From Lawsonibacter faecis (GTDB lineage Bacteria > Bacillota > Clostridia > Oscillospirales > Oscillospiraceae): a DNA stretch of 64,000 nucleotides. The stretch covers positions 1 through 64,000 of the forward strand of contig NZ_JACOPQ010000012.1 in NCBI RefSeq assembly GCF_014287675.1, given 5' to 3'. The notes under the pieces are model-generated. The model did no database searches. It was not told where the DNA came from and saw nothing but the letters and a program-made list of their open reading frames with translations. This document shows positions 6,512-14,649 of the stretch, piece after piece. Made by a program: the position numbers and the translations under genes. Numbering within the stretch: the stretch's first letter is position 1; every line of letters starts with the position of its first letter.

Positions 6512-7732
6512 CTATTGCCCCTCCAGCCCCAGCAGCACCTGGCCTGCGGCGCGGGCGAAGAGCCTGCCGCCGTTAATGGCCTCCTGGAGGGTATTGCCGT
6601 GGCAGCCCACCTCCACCAGCAGGGAGCCGGTGGTGAGGTCCTGGTTGTAGACCGAGCTGCGGATGGTGATGGGCCGGGCCAGGGTGGGGTAGAGGGTGTT
6701 CATGCTCTTCTGGAGCTTCATGGCCAGGGTCAGGTTCTCGTACCAGTTGGGGTGGTCGCCCCCCTCGGGGCTTCCCAGCACCAGCATGACCTGGGAGGTG
6801 GGCTTGCCGTCGATGGTGGTCAGGGCCTTGTAGACCGTGCCGTCCTCCCCAATCAGGGCGTCCCGGTGGACGTCCAGGACGATTTTGATGGAGGGGTACT
6901 GCTCCAGGTACTTCTCAATCCCCTCCTTGGAGCGGGTGTAGGAGCCGTTGTAGTGGGGGTAGTCGTAGGTGGTCTCGTCGTGGACCACCGAGAGGCCCAT
7001 CTCCTCAAAGACCGCCTTCATCTCGTTGCCGATGCGGACCATGTTGCAGTCGGTGTCCAGGGTGCGGCTGTTGTCGGTCTGCTCGTAGACGTCGGTGCCG
7101 TCGGGGGTGTAGGCCTCGGTGGCGTGGGTGTGCATGATGAGGACCTGGGGCTCCTGGGCGTCTCCCAGGGTGATGTTCACCGGCGCGGAGGCCAGGGCCG
7201 CCGCGTCCACGGGGAGCTTGGTGCGGTTGAAGATGTACACGCCGTCGGCATAGGCGTACCCGTCGGCCGAGGTGGGGATTAGGGTCCGGGCCACGATGTC
7301 GTCGGGGGCGGTGGTCACCTGGGGGAGGTTCTGGGGGTCGTCCGGGTCCTCGTGGGCGCTCTGGGAGGACAGGGGGTCCTCCCCGGCCGGGTCGCTGCCC
7401 GCGGGCGGAATTTCGGCCTGGCCGCCCCCGCCCTCCAGCCGGGCGGCCACGGCCTTTTCGTTGCTGCGCAGCAGGGCGGACTGGCCCAGAGCCAGGCGGC
7501 TCCAGCCGTCCATCACCGAAAGGGGGCCCATGGGCCGGGCCACGTCCCCCAGCTCCGTGCGGAGGAGGGAGGAGATGAAGTCGGGGTCCTCCCCCAGGGC
7601 GTGGAACGCGTCGGTGGCCGCGCCCGCGCCCCCCAGAGTCAGCAGGGCCCACACCGCCACCGTCGCCATGAAGAGGGCCGCGCTGCGGCGGAAAACCCGG
7701 CCCCACTGAATTTTGTCGCTGCGTTTTTTCAT
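6512..7732 (-). CDS. spoIIP: Stage II sporulation protein P (peptidoglycan hydrolase)
   Basis: A 406-residue protein with an N-terminal membrane anchor (about residues 14-35), a low-complexity linker to about residue 150, and a C-terminal amidase/endopeptidase domain. The diagnostic M-H-T-H-A-T-E-A-Y segment supplies the zinc-site His and Glu. Later family motifs include Y-D-Y-P-H-Y-N-G-S-Y, L-D-V-H-R-D-A and L-L-V-E-V-G-C-H-G-N-T. In Bacillus SpoIIP works with SpoIID and SpoIIM to thin septal peptidoglycan during engulfment. The usual gpr neighbour is not here. ATG at 7732 follows a GGGAGAG site. It would normally be expressed in the mother cell (sigma-E), but I could not define a promoter. 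Confidence 0.95.
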   Translation of the reverse strand: MKKRSDKIQWGRVFRRSAALFMATVAVWALLTLGGAGAATDAFHALGEDPDFISSLLRTELGDVARPMGPLSVMDGWSRLALGQSALLRSNEKAVAARLEGGGGQAEIPPAGSDPAGEDPLSSQSAHEDPDDPQNLPQVTTAPDDIVARTLIPTSADGYAYADGVYIFNRTKLPVDAAALASAPVNITLGDAQEPQVLIMHTHATEAYTPDGTDVYEQTDNSRTLDTDCNMVRIGNEMKAVFEEMGLSVVHDETTYDYPHYNGSYTRSKEGIEKYLEQYPSIKIVLDVHRDALIGEDGTVYKALTTIDGKPTSQVMLVLGSPEGGDHPNWYENLTLAMKLQKSMNTLYPTLARPITIRSSVYNQDLTTGSLLVEVGCHGNTLQEAINGGRLFARAAGQVLLGLEGQ

Positions 7733-7829
7733 TGCTCTCCCGTCCTTATCTGTCGTGAGTTGTGGGTGTTATCATAGAGAAACATATGCGGCCGGGCGGC
7801 AGAGTATGAGCCTGTCCTGCCCGGAATTT

Positions 7830-7846
7830 ATTTTGAAATTCAAAAT
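7830..7846. promoter_or_regulatory. Palindromic operator candidate before marR-degV
   Basis: ATTTTGAA-A-TTCAAAAT is a perfect 17-base palindrome ending 4 bases before the -35 box. Its length and position suit a MarR-type dimer, so autoregulation is the simplest reading. Confidence 0.5.
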
Positions 7847-7850
7847 ATGC

Positions 7851-7878
7851 TTGACATTTTAGGATTCTTCGATATAAT
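7851..7878 (+). promoter_or_regulatory. Sigma-A promoter of marR-degV
   Basis: TTGACA (7851-7856) and TATAAT (7873-7878), 16-bp spacer, both consensus. The marR start codon lies about 38 bases past the -10 box. Confidence 0.85.
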
Positions 7879-7916
7879 AGCTATGCTTTGACACTCAAAA
7901 GAACGGAGGGACAGCC

Positions 7917-8378
7917 ATGGATCAGCATGGAGAGGCGCTCAACCGCTTCCTGGTGGAGGTCTTCAACGAGATCCTGAAAACGGAGGAAAACGCCCTGGCC
8001 AAGGCGTACAAGGACCTGTCCCTGCGGGAGCTGCACCTCATCGAGGAGGTCTGCCGCGCGGCGGACGAGGGCCGGGACAACCGGGCCACCGCCATCGCCG
8101 CCGCCCAGCGGGTCACGGCGGGCACCCTCACCACCGCCGTCTCCCTGCTGGAGAGGAAGGGCTACCTGGAGCGCCGGCGGGACGAGCGGGACAAACGGGT
8201 GGTGCGCATCCTCCCCACCGCCAGGGCCAGGGAGGCCGACGCGCGCCATGCCAGATTCCACGAGGAGATGGTGGCGGATATCCTGGAGACCCTCACCGAG
8301 GAGGAGACCGTGATCTTCGTCCGGGCCCTGGGCAGTGTGTCCGCCTTCTTCCGGGCCAAGCACAAGGAGACCATGTAG
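7917..8378 (+). CDS. MarR-family transcriptional regulator
   Basis: A 153-residue winged-helix regulator. The recognition region is A-T-A-I-A-A-A-Q-R-V-T-A-G-T-L-T-T-A-V-S, then L-L-E-R-K-G-Y-L-E-R and the wing R-R-D-E-R-D-K-R-V-V-R-I. Flanking helices for dimerisation are complete. ATG 7917 sits behind an ACGGAGGG site. It is followed 56 bases later by degV, so the two are probably co-transcribed. Because DegV proteins bind fatty acids, a lipid-responsive regulator is plausible but unproven. The palindrome at 7830 is a candidate self-operator. Confidence 0.9.
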   Translation: MDQHGEALNRFLVEVFNEILKTEENALAKAYKDLSLRELHLIEEVCRAADEGRDNRATAIAAAQRVTAGTLTTAVSLLERKGYLERRRDERDKRVVRILPTARAREADARHARFHEEMVADILETLTEEETVIFVRALGSVSAFFRAKHKETM

Positions 8379-8434
8379 GGGCCCCGGCGGGTCCACAGCC
8401 ATTATAATAAGGTAGAATAAGGAGACCGTACTTT

Positions 8435-9277
8435 ATGATCCGTATCGTGACTGACAGCACCAGCGACCTGTCCAGGGAGCGCCGGGAGGAGCTGAACATC
8501 GAGTCCCTGCCTCTCTCCGTCCACTTCGGGGAGGAGACTTTCCGGGACGGCGTGGACATCACCAACCGGGAGTTTTACGAGCGCCTGGCCCGGGTGGAGA
8601 CCCTGCCCACCACCGCCCAGGTGAACCCCGAGGAGTTCGCCGCCCTCTTCCGCAAGTACCTCGACCAGGGGGACGAGGTGGTCGGCATCTTCATCTCCGG
8701 GGCCATGTCGGGCACCTGCCAGAGCGCGGCCATCGCCAGGGACATGGTGGACGGCGAGGCGCATATCTTTATCGTGGACTCCCACACCGTAACCTTTGCC
8801 CTGGGGCTGCTGGTGGAGACCGCCGTCCTCCTGCGGGACCAGGGACTCTCCGCCCGGGAGATCGCCGCCCGAATTGAGGAGCTCTCCGGACGGACGCGGC
8901 TGCTGGCCGTGGTGGATACCCTCAAATACTTGAAGATGGGCGGGCGCATCCGGGCGGCCACCGCCGTGGTGGGCGGACTGCTGGGCATCTCCCCCATCAT
9001 CACCATTGAGAACGGACTGGTGGAGTCCATCGGAAAGGCCCGGGGCCGGAAGGCCGCCTTCCAGTGGATTGAGCGGCGCATGGAGAGCGAGCAGCCCGAT
9101 CTCTCCCTCCCTGTCTCCTTCGGCCACTCCAACTCCCCCGAGGCGATGGCGGAGTGCCAGGCCTATTTTGCCGACAGGGTCGCCGGGGCCGCCGTTCTGG
9201 GCATGGATATCGGCAGCGTCGTGGGCACTCATGTGGGGCCCGGCGCGACAGGAATTGTCTACTTTGTAAAGCGGTAA
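8435..9277 (+). CDS. DegV-family fatty-acid-binding protein
   Basis: A 280-residue protein with the family's start I-V-T-D-S-T-S-D-L, the T-T-A-Q-V-N-P motif near residue 60, the I-S-G-A-M-S-G-T-C-Q-S-A segment, and a C-terminal domain ending G-S-V-V-G-T-H-V-G-P-G-A-T-G. DegV/FakB proteins hold a fatty acid in the cleft between the two domains and present it to the kinase FakA. A fakA gene lies elsewhere in this window (25429-27081), so this protein is a candidate FakB partner. ATG 8435 follows AAGGAGACC. The preceding marR gene probably controls it. Confidence 0.9.
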   Translation: MIRIVTDSTSDLSRERREELNIESLPLSVHFGEETFRDGVDITNREFYERLARVETLPTTAQVNPEEFAALFRKYLDQGDEVVGIFISGAMSGTCQSAAIARDMVDGEAHIFIVDSHTVTFALGLLVETAVLLRDQGLSAREIAARIEELSGRTRLLAVVDTLKYLKMGGRIRAATAVVGGLLGISPIITIENGLVESIGKARGRKAAFQWIERRMESEQPDLSLPVSFGHSNSPEAMAECQAYFADRVAGAAVLGMDIGSVVGTHVGPGATGIVYFVKR

Positions 9278-9330
9278 GAACAGGCGCGGAGCCCCATGTG
9301 CCCACGACGCCGCGCGCATACGCGCCAAGC

Positions 9331-9420
9331 GTTTCGGCGCGTGTAAGCGCGCCGAAACCTTGATGCCGGGGCAATTTACTTGCCCCGGACAGATAAAAAA
9401 GAGGTTTCCGTCAGCGCAGC
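9331..9420 (+). repeat. Multi-stem intergenic repeat, copy A
   Basis: Stem 1 is CGTTTCGGCGCG paired to CGCGCCGAAAC. The conserved linker CCTTGATGCC follows, then stem 2 (CCGGGGCAA with TTGCCCCGG), AGATAAAAA, and a third stem (GTTTCC...GGAAAC). The same order recurs near 18108 and 18285. It fills most of the 398-base gap after degV; I see no gene there. Confidence 0.65.
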
Positions 9421-9675
9421 GGGAAACGTATATTTGATAAAAAAGTAAACGGAAGTCCGGAGGAACGAATATGCGTTTCCTCCGGACTTGTTTATCTATG
9501 CAGGCCGGGCCACCCAAAGCCATGCGCTTATTTTTTGAGTCTGAAAAGAGACGCGGCATGCCGGGTCCAGGAAATTCTTATCTGCCTTTCATGTAATTTT
9601 AAGACTCCCGGAAGGATTTTTTTATGGGCTGCGTGCTAAGATATAGTCACAAAGAAAAACAAGGAGGCGTTCTTC

Positions 9676-9885
9676 ATGAACGAACCGAAAAGACTGTATC
9701 GTGTGGAGCAGGGTAAAATCCTGGCCGGCGTCTGCGGCGGCGTCGCCGAGTATTTCAATATTGATCCCAGCATCGTCCGCATCATCTGGGCGGCCCTCTT
9801 CTTTGCCGGCGGAATCGGCTTCTGGCTCTATCTGGTCTGCGCCTTTGTAGTGCCGAAAAAGAGCGACGCCTATCCCGGATACTAA
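9676..9885 (+). CDS. PspC-domain small membrane protein
   Basis: A 69-residue protein that is essentially one PspC domain. R-L-Y-R-V-E-Q-G-K-I-L-A-G-V-C-G-G-V-A-E-Y-F forms the first half, and a membrane helix (I-I-W-A-A-L-F-F-A-G-G-I-G-F-W-L-Y-L) follows. PspC proteins work at the membrane in envelope-stress responses; short stand-alone versions like this are common in Firmicutes and their partner is usually unknown. ATG 9676 follows a strong AAGGAGG site. It is a monocistron with its own terminator 45 bases downstream. Confidence 0.9.
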   Translation: MNEPKRLYRVEQGKILAGVCGGVAEYFNIDPSIVRIIWAALFFAGGIGFWLYLVCAFVVPKKSDAYPGY

Positions 9886-9929
9886 AAATCCGTTGATATA
9901 GTGTGAATACCGCGCTTCATTCCCCTTCT

Positions 9930-9972
9930 AAAAAACGATTGGACCTGCATTTTGCAGGTCCAATCGTTTTTT
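9930..9972. terminator. Intrinsic terminator after the PspC gene
   Basis: A perfect 20-bp stem (9930-9949 with 9953-9972) and TTT loop, with A-run and T-run on the two sides, so it can work on both strands. Confidence 0.9.
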
Positions 9973-10025
9973 CTCACCGGTTTTGTGTTATACTCATATT
10001 GGTTTTAAAAGAGGGGCGTGATGGG

Positions 10026-10322
10026 ATGAGCTATTATCATAAGGTATACGACCTGGTGGCCCGCATCCCCCGGGGCAAGGCGGCCAGCTACGGGCAGCTG
10101 GCCCTGATGACGGGCAGCCCCCGGGCGTCCCGGGCGGTGGGATACGCCCTGCGGGCCTGCAGGGACCCGGAGCTCCCCTGCCACCGGGTGCTTCGCGCGG
10201 ACGGCTCCACCACCTGCGCCTTCGGGCCCGGCGTCCAGCGCGCCATGCTGGAGGCGGAGGGCGTGGCATTTACCGAGGACGGGCGGGTGGATTTTTCCGT
10301 CAGTCGGTGGGACGGGACCTGA
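10026..10322 (+). CDS. MGMT-like DNA-binding/alkyltransferase domain protein
   Basis: A 98-residue protein made only of the C-terminal domain of O6-alkylguanine alkyltransferases: the helix R-I-P-R-G-K-A-A-S-Y-G-Q-L-A, the S-R-A-V-G-Y-A-L-R-A-C finger region, and the active-site motif P-C-H-R-V-L. The acceptor Cys is present, unlike alkyltransferase-like (ATL) proteins that often have Trp there, so a minimal repair enzyme is possible. The fold is nonetheless the short ATL-like form. ATG 10026 follows AGAGGGGCG; longer in-frame starts run through the preceding terminator and are rejected. A terminator follows at 10361. Confidence 0.85.
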   Translation: MSYYHKVYDLVARIPRGKAASYGQLALMTGSPRASRAVGYALRACRDPELPCHRVLRADGSTTCAFGPGVQRAMLEAEGVAFTEDGRVDFSVSRWDGT

Positions 10323-10360
10323 TGGACGGAAGAGGGCCTGCCCGTTTGAAACAGCATATG

Positions 10361-10394
10361 AAAAACCCGCCCGGCATCGCCCGGGCGGGTTTTT
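10361..10394. terminator. Intrinsic terminator, shared by convergent genes
   Basis: A perfect 14-bp stem (10361-10374 with 10381-10394) with A-run and T-run flanks. It lies between the MGMT-like gene and the leftward pilin-like gene. Confidence 0.9.
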
Positions 10395-10426
10395 GTGTAT
10401 CGTATGGTTATACTAGGCGGGAAAGC

Positions 10427-11215
10427 TCAATTGCCCTCTGACGGGGTGGCTGGAAGTTCCTCATAAGATCCGGTATATGGTGTAAAGTACGGCCTGCCAG
10501 TGTTGGGATTATTGCCATGGACACGTTCCAGAATCTGCTCAACTGTGCTTCCACCAACAGCCCAGGAGTCCTGCCCTGTGCCGGCCCAGTTCATGCATTG
10601 ATACCAACGCTGCTCATCCGGCTCGTAAATAAATCGGGCCGCCCATTGCCATTTCCCTTTAAGCTCACACTCGGGAACCGCCAAAGTGGCATAGATCAGA
10701 GGGCGCCTGTTCGTATCACCTGTATTATAATAAGGCTGAATGTAGTAGTCTGTTCCGTCGACGCGGAGAATAGGCCAGGCGTTGCCGTTCTGCTCGTAGA
10801 ATGTTTTCCGGAGGTCGTCGTTGGTCTCTTTGGGGTTCTTATTCAGTAAGTCCTGGTAGGCGTCAGTAACTTGCTGGGGAATTGTCTGTGAGTGGAGGCG
10901 GCAGTTGACGGTAATCTGCAGATTGCCCTCCCCGCTGGCAGTAATCTTATAGACTTCGCCTGAGGGGCATTTGATACCTGATTCATCGGCAATTTCCTGC
11001 AGCTCGTTGCGGGTGAGCACGGCGTCGCTGCCCATCTGCTCATAGATAAGCTGGTGGGCCAGGGACGTGCGGTTGCTGAGACAGGCGGCCTCCTCCGCAC
11101 GGCGGGTAGCGGCGGAGAAGACGGGAATGGCGATGGCGGCCAGAACTCCGATGATGGCGATGACCACCAGAAGCTCGGCCAGGGTGAAGCCCCGGCGCTC
11201 TCTACAATTCTTCAC
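10427..11215 (-). CDS. Type IV prepilin-like protein (orphan pseudopilin)
   Basis: A 262-residue protein with a class III signal sequence: short charged leader K-N-C-R-E-R-R-G, then F-T-L-A-E-L-L-V-V-I-A-I-I-G with the conserved Glu at mature position 5 and cleavage after Gly. The rest is a soluble domain with four Cys, rich in Asn and Tyr, and ends in a Pro/Ser tail. A prepilin peptidase would process it for assembly into a pilus or secretion pseudopilus, but no pilB, pilC, pilD or further pilin lies nearby, so it depends on machinery elsewhere. The start is GTG 11215; upstream Shine-Dalgarno support is weak. GC is somewhat below that of its neighbours. Confidence 0.85.
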   Translation of the reverse strand: MKNCRERRGFTLAELLVVIAIIGVLAAIAIPVFSAATRRAEEAACLSNRTSLAHQLIYEQMGSDAVLTRNELQEIADESGIKCPSGEVYKITASGEGNLQITVNCRLHSQTIPQQVTDAYQDLLNKNPKETNDDLRKTFYEQNGNAWPILRVDGTDYYIQPYYNTGDTNRRPLIYATLAVPECELKGKWQWAARFIYEPDEQRWYQCMNWAGTGQDSWAVGGSTVEQILERVHGNNPNTGRPYFTPYTGSYEELPATPSEGN

Positions 11216-11372
11216 GGTTTTCGCCCCATTCCCGCCAAAATGTATCCATATTATACTACGAAGTTTCCGGGGTGTAAAGCAAGGCTTGGCGAGTAAATTC
11301 CTTGCGTTTTAGTAGGGAACATGATAAGATACCACTGCATAAATCACCAAATATTAGGGAGCGTTCATACAC

Positions 11373-12290
11373 ATGATAGATTTCATAGCGCCGGAACTGA
11401 GCGACAAACCCTGGGTGGACGACCTGCTCCGGCGGGCGGACTACCGCGGCTGCGAGTATAATTTTACCAATCTCTTCGTCTGGAAGGATGCCTACCGCCA
11501 CGAGCTGGCCCGGATAGACAGCTTCCTGCTGGCCCACCTGTGCGGCGGGCTGGGCTGCAGCTACCTCTACCCCGCGGGCAGCGGGGATGTGCGGCCGATC
11601 ATCCTGGCCCTGAAGGAGGAGGCGGACCGCCGGGGACAGCCTCTGCGGCTGGTCTGTCTCACCCCCCGCCAGATGGAGGAGCTGGACCGCCTGTTTCCCG
11701 GGAAATTTATTTACGAGGCAGACCGGGACGGGTACGACTACCTTTACGAGATCGACCGGCTGGCCGACCTGCCGGGTAAAAAGCTGCACAACAAGCGCAA
11801 CCACATCAGCCGCTTTTTGGATAATAACCCATCCTGGGTCTATGAGGAGATCACGCCGGAGAGCCTGCCCGAGTGCCTGGAGATGGACAAGGAGTGGTAC
11901 CGCCGCAGCATGATCCGGGAAGGGGCCGCCGAGGAGCGGGACCTGGGGGACGAGGGCCGCGCACTGCGCCTGGCCATGGCGCACTACCACGAGCTGGGCC
12001 TGGAGGGCGGTCTCATCCGGGTGTACGGCGAGGTGGTGGCCTTCACCATGGGGGACGTCCTCTCCTCCGACACCTTCGACGTCCACTTTGAGAAGGCCTA
12101 CGGCGAGCTCCAGGGCGCCTACGCCCTCATCAACCGGGAATTTGCGAGGTGGGTCCGGGCGCGCCATCCGGGGATTAAGTACCTCAACCGGGAGGATGAT
12201 ATGGGCGTGGAGGGCCTGAGAAAGGCCAAGGAGTCCTACTATCCCGACCTGATGGTGGAGAAGCACAGCGCCGTATGGAGAGAGGACTGA
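11373..12290 (+). CDS. DUF2156 protein (GNAT-like, lysyl-phosphatidylglycerol synthase C-terminal family)
   Basis: A 305-residue protein matching the DUF2156 family. It has an N-terminal domain with C-E-Y-N-F-T-N-L-F-V-W (typical opening), then K-L-H-N-K-R-N-H-I-S-R-F in mid-protein. The C-terminal GNAT-like half has G-L-I-R-V-Y-G-E-V-V-A-F-T-M-G, F-D-V-H-F-E-K-A, G-A-Y-A-L-I-N-R-E-F and L-N-R-E-D-D-M-G. Relatives transfer aminoacyl groups to lipids or are uncharacterised; the substrate here is unknown. It has no membrane segments, so unlike MprF it is soluble. A GNAT gene follows 90 bases later and may share its transcript. Confidence 0.85.
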   Translation: MIDFIAPELSDKPWVDDLLRRADYRGCEYNFTNLFVWKDAYRHELARIDSFLLAHLCGGLGCSYLYPAGSGDVRPIILALKEEADRRGQPLRLVCLTPRQMEELDRLFPGKFIYEADRDGYDYLYEIDRLADLPGKKLHNKRNHISRFLDNNPSWVYEEITPESLPECLEMDKEWYRRSMIREGAAEERDLGDEGRALRLAMAHYHELGLEGGLIRVYGEVVAFTMGDVLSSDTFDVHFEKAYGELQGAYALINREFARWVRARHPGIKYLNREDDMGVEGLRKAKESYYPDLMVEKHSAVWRED

Positions 12291-12379
12291 GGCCCCGCGA
12301 CAGGGAACCGGACGCCGCCCCTACCTTATAATAGGTGCATTAGAGCGGGTGCGCCTCAAACATTCAGACGGAAGGCCCG

Positions 12380-13258
12380 GTGAGGACCATGATTGAAATG
12401 CGCCCCTCCAAGCCGGAGGAGCTGAGCCGGCAGCGGGAGCTGTGGAAGCTGGCCTTCGGCGACAGCGACGGGTATATCGACCTCTTCTATCAAACGGCCG
12501 CCGGCCCGGAGGACGTTCTGGTCCTTCTGGAGGACGGCGTGGTCTATAGTATGCTGGCCCTGCCGGCAGTGGAGCTGGCGCTGCCCGACGGCGATACGGC
12601 CAGCTCCGCCTATGTCTACGCGCTGGCCACCGACCCGGCGGCCCGGGGCCGGGGTTACGGGCGGATGCTCCTGCGCTATGTGGACTTCTATCTGCGGGAG
12701 CGGGGCGTGGACTGCGTCACCGTGGTTCCTGCGGAGAAGAGCCTCCACAAATTTTTTGCCTCGGTGGACTTCGCCGAGTGCTTTACCGCCTCGTGGACGG
12801 ACCTGCCGGCCGGTGAAATCGGAGCGCCCGCCCCGGGGGACGCCATCGAGGCGGCGGATGCGGCGGCGTATGACGCCCTGCGGGAGCGGCTGCTGGAGGG
12901 CGTCTTTCATGTCAGGTACGGCGGCGGCCTGCTCGCCTTCCAGGCAGGGGTGTCCCGGCTGAGCGGCGCGGGACTGTACCGGCTCCGGGTGGACGGCAGA
13001 GAGGGCTGCGCTGCGGCGGAGTACGACGGCAGCCGCCTGATTCTCAAGGAGCTGCTTCTACCGCCCGGACTCCTGGGCCGGGGTCTGGCCCTGGTGAAGG
13101 AGCGGCTCCCCGCCGGGACGTACCAGGCGCGTGGACCCTACAGCGCCTCTGAGCTGGGTGAGACGCGGAGCTTCGGGATGCTCAAGTGGCTCAACGCCGT
13201 TTTCGGCCTCAAATGGCGGGGGGCCGGGGACGGATATCTGGGCCTGGCATTCGACTGA
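12380..13258 (+). CDS. GNAT-family N-acetyltransferase, two-domain (Eis-like)
   Basis: A 292-residue protein. The N-terminal half is a GNAT fold with the acetyl-CoA loop A-T-D-P-A-A-R-G-R-G-Y-G-R-M-L-L (residues about 79-94) and the following helix. The second half is a degenerate GNAT/SCP-like extension, as in Eis-type acetyltransferases. The acceptor is unknown. GTG 12380 is taken because GGAAGG lies 4 bases upstream; ATG 12389 is a close alternative with only GAGG 3 bases before it. It follows the DUF2156 gene and ends at a strong terminator. Confidence 0.8.
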   Translation: MRTMIEMRPSKPEELSRQRELWKLAFGDSDGYIDLFYQTAAGPEDVLVLLEDGVVYSMLALPAVELALPDGDTASSAYVYALATDPAARGRGYGRMLLRYVDFYLRERGVDCVTVVPAEKSLHKFFASVDFAECFTASWTDLPAGEIGAPAPGDAIEAADAAAYDALRERLLEGVFHVRYGGGLLAFQAGVSRLSGAGLYRLRVDGREGCAAAEYDGSRLILKELLLPPGLLGRGLALVKERLPAGTYQARGPYSASELGETRSFGMLKWLNAVFGLKWRGAGDGYLGLAFD

Positions 13259-13284
13259 CTTCGGGGAAATACGAGCCGGGCAAC

Positions 13285-13323
13285 AAGCGGCGGGACATAT
13301 GTCAGATGTCCCGCCGCTTTTGA
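13285..13323 (+). terminator. Intrinsic terminator after the GNAT gene
   Basis: A 14-bp perfect stem (13285-13298 with 13306-13319), 7-base loop, then TTTT. Confidence 0.9.
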
Positions 13324-13585
13324 ATTTGCATATTTCAAAGACGCAAAATGCATTTTATCAAAGTAGCGCAGAAAAGGGATAAAGCAAATATTGTTTCAAA
13401 ATTTATGTATATTGTTTCGGAATTCCCTGGGCCGCGGGCGAATAAAGATGGAAACAACGCATGACGTGGACAGTTGTTTTCCGTTGCCGAAGCTTTTTGA
13501 GGACAGCATGGCGCAAATATGTACTTGTGATGCGGACACATGCAAGAAATGACGGCGCTTCCATCAATTCCGTGGCCGTTAACCC
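13324..13585. other. AT-rich non-coding leader region before the opp operon
   Basis: No credible gene. It contains ATTGTTTC repeated twice (near 13389 and 13411) in an AT-rich tract, then a GC-richer stretch leading to the promoter at 13586. No recognised riboswitch or operator. Confidence 0.5.
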
Positions 13586-13614
13586 TTGACTGGGTGACTG
13601 TTTTGCGATAAAAT
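13586..13614 (+). promoter_or_regulatory. Sigma-A promoter of the oligopeptide ABC operon
   Basis: TTGACT (13586-13591) and TAAAAT (13609-13614) with a 17-bp spacer. The start codon of the first permease is about 85 bases downstream. Confidence 0.75.
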
Positions 13615-13698
13615 AAACGAACCGTTTTATGGGGTTGGACGGGCCGTACCCGCCCCCCTGGGATATACAGAGCATTTGAATGATTAGGAAGTGAAGAG

Positions 13699-14646
13699 AT
13701 GGTAAAGTACACCATAAAGCGCGTCCTCATGGCGGTTTTAACGGTGTTCATCGTGGCGTGCATCACCTTTTTTCTGATGAACGCCGCGCCGGGCAACCCC
13801 TGGCTGGCAGAGAAGACGCCCCCCCAGTCCGTCATTGACGCCCTGAACGAGAAGTACGGCCTGGACAAGCCGCTCCCCGAGCAGTTTGCCAAGTATATGA
13901 ACAACCTGATCCACGGCGACTTCGGCGTGTCCATCAAGACACAGAAGAACCGCCCTGTCATGGATATCATTGTGGAGAAATTCCCCCTCTCCGCACAGCT
14001 TGGTATTATGGCCGTGGCCTGGGCCGTGGTGGTGGGCGTGCCGCTGGGCTGCCTGGCGGCCTATAAGCGCGGCAAGCTCATCGACAGCATCCTGCGGGTG
14101 GTCTGCACCCTGGGCGTATCGCTGCCGGGCTTTGTGGTGGCCTCGGTGCTGTTGGTGGTGTTCTGCGGAGGAATAGAATCACTCAATTTCTTTCCGGGCA
14201 CCTTCTCGCCGGCAAACGGCATACGGGGCTATATTCTGCCCTGCTTCTGCCTGGGGCTGTACCCCATGTGCTATATTGCCCGGCTGACCCGGTCGTCCAT
14301 GCTGGACGCCATCAACCAGGAGTATGTGAAGACCGCCCGGGCCAAGGGTCTGAAGACCGGCAAGATTATCTTCAAGCACGCCCTGCGCAACGCCCTGATT
14401 CCGGTTATCACCTACCTGGGCCCCCTGACCGCCTTTACTCTGTGCGGCGGCTTCGTGGTGGAGAAGGTGTTCGGCATTCCGGGCCTTGGTAAATTCTTTG
14501 TCCAGAGCGTTCAGGCATTGGACTATCCTCTGATTATGGGCACGGTTATCTTCCTGGCCACCTTTATCGTGTTCATGAACCTGATGGTGGATCTCCTCTA
14601 CAAGGTGGTCGACCCCCGCATCAATCTGGCCAAGGGAGGGAACTGA
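13699..14646 (+). CDS. oppB: Oligopeptide/dipeptide ABC transporter permease, OppB/DppB type
   Basis: A 315-residue, six-helix inner-membrane permease. It opens with the family N terminus Y-T-I-K-R-V-L-M-A-V-L-T-V-F, has the N-A-A-P-G-N-P periplasmic start, and carries the EAA coupling loop E-Y-V-K-T-A-R-A-K-G-L between helices 4 and 5, followed by F-K-H-A-L-R-N-A-L-I-P-V. It forms the translocation pore with the downstream OppC-type permease, energised by the two ATPases that follow. First gene of a tight cluster with a GAAGTGAAGAG ribosome site; 3 bases separate it from oppC. Confidence 0.95.
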   Translation: MVKYTIKRVLMAVLTVFIVACITFFLMNAAPGNPWLAEKTPPQSVIDALNEKYGLDKPLPEQFAKYMNNLIHGDFGVSIKTQKNRPVMDIIVEKFPLSAQLGIMAVAWAVVVGVPLGCLAAYKRGKLIDSILRVVCTLGVSLPGFVVASVLLVVFCGGIESLNFFPGTFSPANGIRGYILPCFCLGLYPMCYIARLTRSSMLDAINQEYVKTARAKGLKTGKIIFKHALRNALIPVITYLGPLTAFTLCGGFVVEKVFGIPGLGKFFVQSVQALDYPLIMGTVIFLATFIVFMNLMVDLLYKVVDPRINLAKGGN

Positions 14647-14649
14647 GCC

